Part shown: positions 7,131 to 10,797 of the stretch, piece by piece
Layout: each line of letters starts with the position of its first letter
Position numbering within the stretch: the first letter of the stretch is position 1
Source of the DNA: SOIA01 sp050116035
GTDB taxonomy: Bacteria; Acidobacteriota; Aminicenantia; Aminicenantales; Aminicenantaceae
Assembly (NCBI GenBank): GCA_050116035.1
Contig: JASFPJ010000090.1
Span: 1-10,797 of the forward strand
Direction of reading: 5' to 3'
DNA: 10,797 nt
Program-made: the position numbers and the translations under genes
Notes under the pieces: generated by a model
The model's database searches: none
The model's input: only the letters and a program-made list of their open reading frames with translations
What the model was told of the DNA's origin: nothing

Positions 7131-7820
7131 ATGATAAAAACCAAAAACCTTAAGAAGCTTTACACGACAGAAGAGGTTGAGACGACGGCATTGAACAATG
7201 TGAACCTTGAAGTCAAAGAAGGAGAATACGTCGCAGTCATGGGACCATCCGGATGCGGAAAGTCGACGCTCTTGAATGTGCTCGGCATGATCGATAAGGC
7301 GTCCAGTGGTGAATATTTTTTTCTCGGAGAAGAAGTGGCCACTTACTCCGAAAGACAGCGGGCGAACCTCCGGAAATCCAACATTGGTTTCGTGTTCCAG
7401 AGTTTTAACCTCATCGATGAATTGACTGTTTTCGAAAACGTCGAGCTTCCACTTCTTTATCTAGGTTACTCATCTGCGGAAAGGAAAAAAAGAGTCAATG
7501 AAGTTCTGGAACAGATGGAAATCATGGCTCGGAAGAGTCATTTCCCCCAGCAACTATCAGGCGGTCAGCAGCAGCGAGTGGCAGTGGCCAGAGCCGTTGT
7601 CGCCAAGCCCAAATTGATCCTGGCTGATGAGCCGACTGGAAACCTGGATTCAGCCCATGGCGAAGAAGTGATGAAATTGATGGGAGAACTTCATGAGGTG
7701 GGGACCACGATAGTCATGGTTACGCATTCCCCCGCTTATGCGGAATACAGCCATCGAATCATTCATCTCTTTGATGGGCATATAGTCTCTGAAAACATCC
7801 AGAAAGAATTCAAGATTTAG
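7131..7820 (+). CDS. MacB/LolD-type ABC transporter ATP-binding protein
   Basis: Cytoplasmic ATPase that powers the FtsX-type permease. At 229 residues it is the usual length for a stand-alone ATPase of this group (LolD, FtsE, MacB-like), not fused to a membrane domain. All motifs are intact: Walker A GPSGCGKST (38-46), Q-loop Gln90 in FVFQSFNLIDELTV, signature LSGGQQQRVA (142-151), Walker B LILADEPTG (162-170) with catalytic Glu167, D-loop NLDS, and H-loop His199 in VTHS. The start at 7131 has a strong TAGGAGGA site (7118-7124). It lies between the adaptor and three small ORFs leading to the second permease, so it is very probably the energy subunit for that permease. It may also serve the permease at the left end, which has no ATPase beside it here. 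That sharing is inference. Confidence 0.96.
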   Translation: MIKTKNLKKLYTTEEVETTALNNVNLEVKEGEYVAVMGPSGCGKSTLLNVLGMIDKASSGEYFFLGEEVATYSERQRANLRKSNIGFVFQSFNLIDELTVFENVELPLLYLGYSSAERKKRVNEVLEQMEIMARKSHFPQQLSGGQQQRVAVARAVVAKPKLILADEPTGNLDSAHGEEVMKLMGELHEVGTTIVMVTHSPAYAEYSHRIIHLFDGHIVSENIQKEFKI

Positions 7821-7826
7821 GAAAAA

Positions 7827-7871
7827 CAAAGTCCATCAAGCGGAGTTGTTTTTTCTTTGCGGAGGACTTTG
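7827..7871 (+). repeat. 8-bp inverted repeat in the ATPase-downstream gap
   Basis: CAAAGTCC (7827-7834) is perfectly complementary to GGACTTTG (7864-7871), with a 29-base loop containing a T-rich run. It begins seven bases after the ATPase stop and ends ten bases before the AAGGAGG site of the next ORF. It could be an RNA stem that protects the upstream message or adjusts downstream expression. It is not a typical terminator because no T-tract follows the second arm. Confidence 0.35.
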
Positions 7872-7893
7872 ACAATGATAAAGGAGGAATAAA

Positions 7894-8202
7894 ATGAGAG
7901 AAGTCGTCCTTCAAATACCTTCGTTTGAAGCAGAACAAAATATTGACATTGATGTGAAGATCAACGGGAAGAAACGAACTATGCATTACAGGGTGGAGAT
8001 CATCGAGTGGGAAGACTATGACGGAGAATCTGCGGATAAAGTAGAAGTGATAAAAAGAGTCATCAAAGAGCATGATAAAGCTTGGCAGTTAGTTCAAATC
8101 GGAATTCCGACAGATAAAAATATACCGATCATGTTTCGAAAAAAAATAGAAAAACCGCCAGGAAGCTACAAAAAAAGTGAATCATGTTTAGAAATTATTT
8201 AA
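7894..8202 (+). CDS. Small charged protein of unknown function between ATPase and permease
   Basis: I do not recognise this 102-residue protein. It has no signal peptide or membrane helix and is rich in Lys, Glu, Asp and Ile, so it is probably soluble and cytoplasmic. The first 40 residues (VVLQIPSFEAEQNIDIDVKI and the following NGKKRTMHYRVEII) look beta-rich; a charged helix-like stretch follows (ADKVEVIKRVIKEHDKAWQLVQIG). The start is well supported by AAGGAGGAAT at 7881-7890. The last residues (CLEII) are read, in another frame, through a scrap resembling the start of a permease gene, so the present C terminus may not be ancestral. Its place between the ATPase and permease genes suggests an accessory or regulatory partner of the transporter, which is inference only. 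Coding is likely because of the ribosome binding site and the operon position. Confidence 0.72.
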   Translation: MREVVLQIPSFEAEQNIDIDVKINGKKRTMHYRVEIIEWEDYDGESADKVEVIKRVIKEHDKAWQLVQIGIPTDKNIPIMFRKKIEKPPGSYKKSESCLEII

Positions 8203-8228
8203 AAGTCGCATTGCTGAAGCACGAATAA
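8184..8228 (+). pseudogene. Remnant of the 5' end of an FtsX/MacB permease gene
   Basis: ATG 8184 opens a 14-codon frame, MFRNYLKVALLKHE, then TAA. The second permease (8740) begins MFRNYLKIALRNIRKHKG. The first 21 bases match at 20 positions, and the rest aligns if three codons (R-N-I) are missing. Homology is lost soon after the early stop. It overlaps the end of the 102-residue ORF by 19 bases. I read it as the stub left when a permease copy was deleted, or as the edge of a duplication. The match is short, so chance or a short conserved N-terminal motif cannot be excluded. Confidence 0.5.
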
Positions 8229-8245
8229 ACAGGAGGAAGGTGAAA

Positions 8246-8314
8246 ATGAATAAAGCCATTTTCATAATAGTGTTTTTGATTCTACTGTTTTTCTTTTTCC
8301 TTGGGTGTGTATGA
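8246..8314 (+). CDS. 22-residue hydrophobic microprotein, possible lipopeptide
   Basis: This very short ORF begins MNKAIFIIVF and ends FFFFLGCV. It is well served by AGGAGGA at 8231-8237, eight bases before the ATG. A single Lys near the N terminus is followed by about 17 hydrophobic residues, then Gly-Cys-Val. It is either a one-helix membrane peptide or a minimal lipoprotein signal in which FLGC acts as an imperfect lipobox. A hairpin overlaps its stop codon. Such peptides are sometimes small subunits of membrane complexes, and the transporter setting would suit that, but no function can be assigned. The ribosome binding site is the main evidence for translation. Confidence 0.5.
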   Translation: MNKAIFIIVFLILLFFFFLGCV

Positions 8315-8336
8315 ATGGAGGCATTCAAGAATACAC
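8307..8336 (+). promoter_or_regulatory. Hairpin overlapping the stop of the 22-codon ORF
   Basis: GTGTAT (8307-8312) pairs with ATACAC (8331-8336), and inside it GAATG (8313-8317) pairs with CATTC (8322-8326). The loop is GAGG and a four-base bulge (AAGA) lies on the 3' side: eleven base pairs in all. TCTTTTATTC follows, so it could act as a weak terminator or attenuator after the microprotein, or as a message-stabilising stem. The stem is AT-rich, which weakens the terminator reading. Confidence 0.4.
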
Positions 8337-8435
8337 TCTTTTATTCATTGGCTTTATCGAGTGAAACGAGATGAGACACTTAAGATCTAGATATGCTTTC
8401 GTGGAAAATATCCACTCATTTGAATGGAGGGATTC
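8337..8435 (+). other. Spacer between microprotein and 71-residue ORF
   Basis: No gene is supported here. It contains a short inverted repeat, GTGGA-AAATA-TCCAC (8401-8415), and then the hairpin that carries the next ribosome binding site. Two small frames open at 8311 and 8315 and run into it, but neither has a ribosome binding site. Confidence 0.4.
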
Positions 8436-8436
8436 A
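8421..8436 (+). promoter_or_regulatory. Ribosome binding site displayed in a hairpin loop
   Basis: TGAAT (8421-8425) and ATTCA (8432-8436) are complementary and enclose GGAGGG, the ribosome binding site of the following ORF. The last stem base is the A of its ATG (8436). The sequence repeats TGAATGGAGGCATTCA at 8312-8327 with one base changed. The stem is short (5 bp) and AT-rich, so any structural control would be weak. Confidence 0.35.
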
Positions 8437-8651
8437 TGCTTTTAAAAGAAATCTTGCATAAATTGGTCGAAGATAACGAACAAGTCCTTTTAAGCAACAA
8501 TGGTCAAGATTGGACGGCTGATGCGCTTCTGGAGATCCTTTCTGAGCCTATGTTGAGAAGGCAGGCCCATCTCCAGCCAGGGTTATACATAGCGGAAATC
8601 AATGAGGCCGGTTATCTCGGTCAGGTCTTGTATAAATTAAAACCAAAGTAA
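8436..8651 (+). CDS. 71-residue protein of unknown function upstream of the permease
   Basis: I do not recognise this protein. It begins MLLKEILHKLVEDNEQVLL and looks soluble: an amphipathic N-terminal helix, a middle segment (DWTADALLEILSEPMLRRQ), then a likely beta-rich end (PGLYIAEINEAGYLGQVLYKLKPK). No signal peptide or membrane helix is visible. The frame also has an ATG at 8424, but that ATG overlaps the GGAGGG sequence (8426-8431), which is the natural ribosome binding site for ATG 8436, so the shorter start is preferred. It lies 88 bases before the second permease in the same orientation and may be an accessory factor of the transporter (inference). Confidence 0.68.
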   Translation: MLLKEILHKLVEDNEQVLLSNNGQDWTADALLEILSEPMLRRQAHLQPGLYIAEINEAGYLGQVLYKLKPK

Positions 8652-8739
8652 ATTCTGAATAGGGACGTTCCCCAATGAGGCACCTTATTCTTATGCATCT
8701 AGAAGGCTAGCCGCTAATATCTGTCAACCGAAGGCTAAA

Positions 8740-10797
8740 ATGTTCAGAAATTATTTAAAAATCGCTCTGAGGAATATCCGGAAGCATAAAGGCTTTTCTT
8801 GTATCAACATAGCCGGCCTGGCCATTGGAGTGGCGGCCTGTTTGCTCCTCTTTTTGTGGGTACAGGATGAGTTGAGCTATGATCGTTATCATGACAAGGC
8901 AGACCGGATATTCAGAGTGATTACCCAGAGTGAGGCGGAAGGCCAGACAAGACGTTTTGCCAAGACTTCAGCTCCTATCGGGCCAGCCCTGGTGAATGAG
9001 TTTCCCGAAATCGAAAAAGCCGTCCGGTTAGGCCGGAACAGTTTCGTGGTCAGCTACCTGAATAAGCGCTTTATGGAAGAAGTCTATTTCACAGATCCTG
9101 AAATCTTTGAAGTCTTTACTTTCCCTTTGGTCAAAGGGAGCGCGAAAAATTCACTTAAGGAACCGTATTCCATCGTTATCTCTGAAGAAATGAGTCGTAA
9201 GTATTTTGGTGACGAAGATCCCTCAGGAAAAATAATCACTCTGGGTGAGTGGCGTGATTACAAAATTACGGGAGTTTTTAAAGATGTTCCGCAAAATTCT
9301 CATTTTCGATTCCATTTCCTGGGCCTTTTTTCCGATTACGCACCGCGTAATTTCGGCGAATGGGGGATTTCCAATTATTGGACGTACATACTGGTCTCTG
9401 AGAAATTTTCTCCTGATGAATTCGAAAAGAAGTTACCTTTATTTGTTGAAAAATACAGGGGAAAAGAATCAAGGTATCTGTACAAGACATCCTATCCGCT
9501 TCAGGCCTTGACTCGAATCCATCTTCACTCCAACATGAGGGGAGAGCACGAGCCGAACAGCAGCATGGGCACCATTTATATCTTTTCCGCGATCGCTGTG
9601 TTTATTCTCTTGATTGCCTGTCTGAACTACATCAATCTTTCAACAGCCAGGTATGCTATTCGGGCCAAAGAGGTTGGATTGAGGAAAGTCATCGGGGCCA
9701 CACGACCGCAGTTGATCAAACAGTTCTTGGGAGAGACATTCCTGTTTTCCTTCATCGCCTTGCCTCTTTCTGTCATGCTCGCAGAATTGTTCTTACCCCT
9801 ATTCAATTCTCTCTCTGGAAAGAAATTGGCCGTTCATTATTTTGACAATATATTATTAGTGCCAGGGCTAGCCCTTATAATCCTCTGTATCGGATTCGCT
9901 TCAGGGATTTTTCCGGCTTTCTTCATTTCTGCACTCAAGCCTGTTAATGCTCTGAAAGGAATGTTTAAAACCAGCTCCAAAGGCTCTGCACTGAGAAAAT
10001 CCTTGATCGTCAGCCAATTTGCCATATCTATCCTCTTTCTCATCAGCACGTTCATCGTGTTTTCTCAGTTGAATTATATGAGAAATAGGAATTTAGGGTT
10101 GGACAAAGAGCATGTCGTGACCATCCCTATTTATGATAAGAATGTGCTGGGAAAGCTGGATACGATCAAGAATGAGTTTTTACAGAATTCAAGCGTGTTG
10201 AGTGTCTCTGTTTCAAATTTTTTTCCTGGCAAAGCGATTTGGTATCAGAATTACAGGTACGAAGGCATGAGCGAGAGCGAGAATCCCATGATCCGCTGGT
10301 TCGTGGTGGATCATGATTTTATAGAGACATTTAAAATCTCTCTTGTCGCCGGGAGAAATTTTTCAAAACGTTTCCCGAGCGATGTCGACTGCGCGTATAT
10401 TCTCAACGAATCCGCCATAAAAGAAATTGGATGGGAGTCGCCAATCGGAAAAGAACTGGAGATAATCAATAAGGGACCTGTCGTTGGTGTGGTGAAAGAT
10501 TTTCATTTCAGACCGTTGCATCAGAAAATCGAACCAGCCGCGCTCTATATCTATCCTAAATTATTTCAATATATTTCTGTACGGATCAGCCCCACTGATG
10601 TTTCTCGCTCGCTTGATTTTTTAAAAACGAAGTGGCAGGCGCTCGTTCCAGGCCAGCTATTTCAGTATTCTTTTTTAGATGAAGACTTTGACAAATTGTA
10701 CAGAACGGAGATGAGATTGGGCAAGATTTTCACAGTGGTGACTTTTCTGGCCATATTCATCGCCTGTCTTGGATTATTCGGCTTGGCTGCATTTGAA
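8740..10797 (+). CDS. FtsX/MacB-family ABC transporter permease (3' end outside window)
   Basis: An uninterrupted reading frame of 686 codons runs from ATG 8740 to the right edge; it has no stop in the window. It begins MFRNYLKIALRNIRKHKG, the classic start of these permeases, with a modest GAAGG site at 8730-8734. Visible parts: first membrane helix at about 21-42; MacB-PCD domain with ELSYDRYHDKADRIFRVI (44-61), FTFPLVKG and YSIVISEEMSRKYFG; helices at about 279-300, 328-352 and 371-396 with the coupling motif AKEVGLRKVIGAT (309-321); the second-half helix at about 421-441; a second periplasmic domain with VVGVVKDFHFRPLHQ; and the beginning of the next helix (IFTVVTFLAIFIACLGLFGLAAFE). By comparison with the left-hand permease about 110 residues are missing. 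It is a clear paralogue of that gene but lacks the prefix domain: the frame upstream is closed by a TGA at 8656. It is the natural partner of the 7131 ATPase and 5806 adaptor. Confidence 0.95.
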   Translation, partial: MFRNYLKIALRNIRKHKGFSCINIAGLAIGVAACLLLFLWVQDELSYDRYHDKADRIFRVITQSEAEGQTRRFAKTSAPIGPALVNEFPEIEKAVRLGRNSFVVSYLNKRFMEEVYFTDPEIFEVFTFPLVKGSAKNSLKEPYSIVISEEMSRKYFGDEDPSGKIITLGEWRDYKITGVFKDVPQNSHFRFHFLGLFSDYAPRNFGEWGISNYWTYILVSEKFSPDEFEKKLPLFVEKYRGKESRYLYKTSYPLQALTRIHLHSNMRGEHEPNSSMGTIYIFSAIAVFILLIACLNYINLSTARYAIRAKEVGLRKVIGATRPQLIKQFLGETFLFSFIALPLSVMLAELFLPLFNSLSGKKLAVHYFDNILLVPGLALIILCIGFASGIFPAFFISALKPVNALKGMFKTSSKGSALRKSLIVSQFAISILFLISTFIVFSQLNYMRNRNLGLDKEHVVTIPIYDKNVLGKLDTIKNEFLQNSSVLSVSVSNFFPGKAIWYQNYRYEGMSESENPMIRWFVVDHDFIETFKISLVAGRNFSKRFPSDVDCAYILNESAIKEIGWESPIGKELEIINKGPVVGVVKDFHFRPLHQKIEPAALYIYPKLFQYISVRISPTDVSRSLDFLKTKWQALVPGQLFQYSFLDEDFDKLYRTEMRLGKIFTVVTFLAIFIACLGLFGLAAFE

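Noticed and set aside
8082..8097. TGGCAG stretch inside the 102-residue ORF as a sigma-54 promoter
   Set aside because: No GC doublet occurs ten bases after GG, so the strict spacing fails.
8311..8374. Tiny frames starting at ATG 8311 and ATG 8315
   Set aside because: Neither has an upstream ribosome binding site; they begin inside the hairpin at the end of the 22-codon ORF and encode nothing recognisable.
8661..8712. Short symmetric sequences GGGA-CGT-TCCC (8662-8672) and GGCTAGCC (8705-8712), possible mobile-element or operator traces
   Set aside because: They are too short to separate from chance. No transposase, target-site duplication or matching partner is present in the window.
1..10797. 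tRNA, rRNA, CRISPR array, insertion sequence or attachment site
   Set aside because: None was seen on either strand: no regular spaced repeats, no transposase or integrase motifs, and no cloverleaf-like segments in the gaps.

Overview
The window carries the genes of a MacAB/FtsX-type ABC export system together with its own sigma-54 two-component regulator. Proteins of this style (tandem MacB-PCD/FtsX permeases of about 800 residues, a permease prefix domain, an NtrY-like kinase with an NtrC-like regulator) are typical of Bacteroidota, Candidatus Aminicenantota, Acidobacteriota and related deep lineages. The DNA signals argue against Bacteroidota: nearly every gene has a good AGGAGG-type ribosome binding site, and the regulator has an extended TGnTATAAT -10 box rather than the Bacteroidota TAnnTTTG element. 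Composition is moderate and slightly AT-rich. My best guess is an Aminicenantota- or Acidobacteriota-like Gram-negative bacterium; this is inference and is weakly held.

Layout. Positions 3-2522 (+) hold an FtsX/MacB permease whose reading frame is open to the left edge. The 39 codons before the first ATG look like the end of a permease prefix domain, so the gene very probably starts outside the window. A bidirectional terminator-like hairpin (about 2597-2633) separates it from a convergent regulatory operon on the minus strand: response regulator (5409-4033), then histidine kinase (4043-2688), overlapping by 11 bases.

The 396-base divergent region 5410-5805 is the most informative non-coding stretch. 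It contains a consensus -24/-12 sigma-54 promoter reading right (5692-5707), a near-consensus one reading left into the regulator operon (5522-5507), and an imperfect 16-bp palindrome (5600-5615) centred within one base of the midpoint between them. This is the geometry expected for a shared enhancer bound by the response regulator. An extended -10 box close to the regulator could supply basal expression. A 24-codon leader ORF lies between the rightward promoter and the transporter genes.

To the right on the plus strand come a membrane-anchored periplasmic adaptor (5806-7062), a MacB/LolD-type ATPase (7131-7820), three small unrecognised ORFs (102, 22 and 71 codons) and a second FtsX/MacB permease (8740 to the right edge, without its last 100 or so residues). 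Between the first and second small ORFs lies a 14-codon scrap that closely matches the beginning of that permease, which suggests loss or rearrangement of a permease copy.

Working model (inference): the kinase, which has two membrane helices but almost no periplasmic loop, senses a membrane or cytosolic signal and phosphorylates the regulator. The regulator activates both its own operon and the adaptor-ATPase-small ORF-permease operon through sigma-54. The transporter then couples cytoplasmic ATP hydrolysis to export, extraction or remodelling in the periplasm. The substrate cannot be read from the sequence, and no TolC-like outer membrane protein is in the window.
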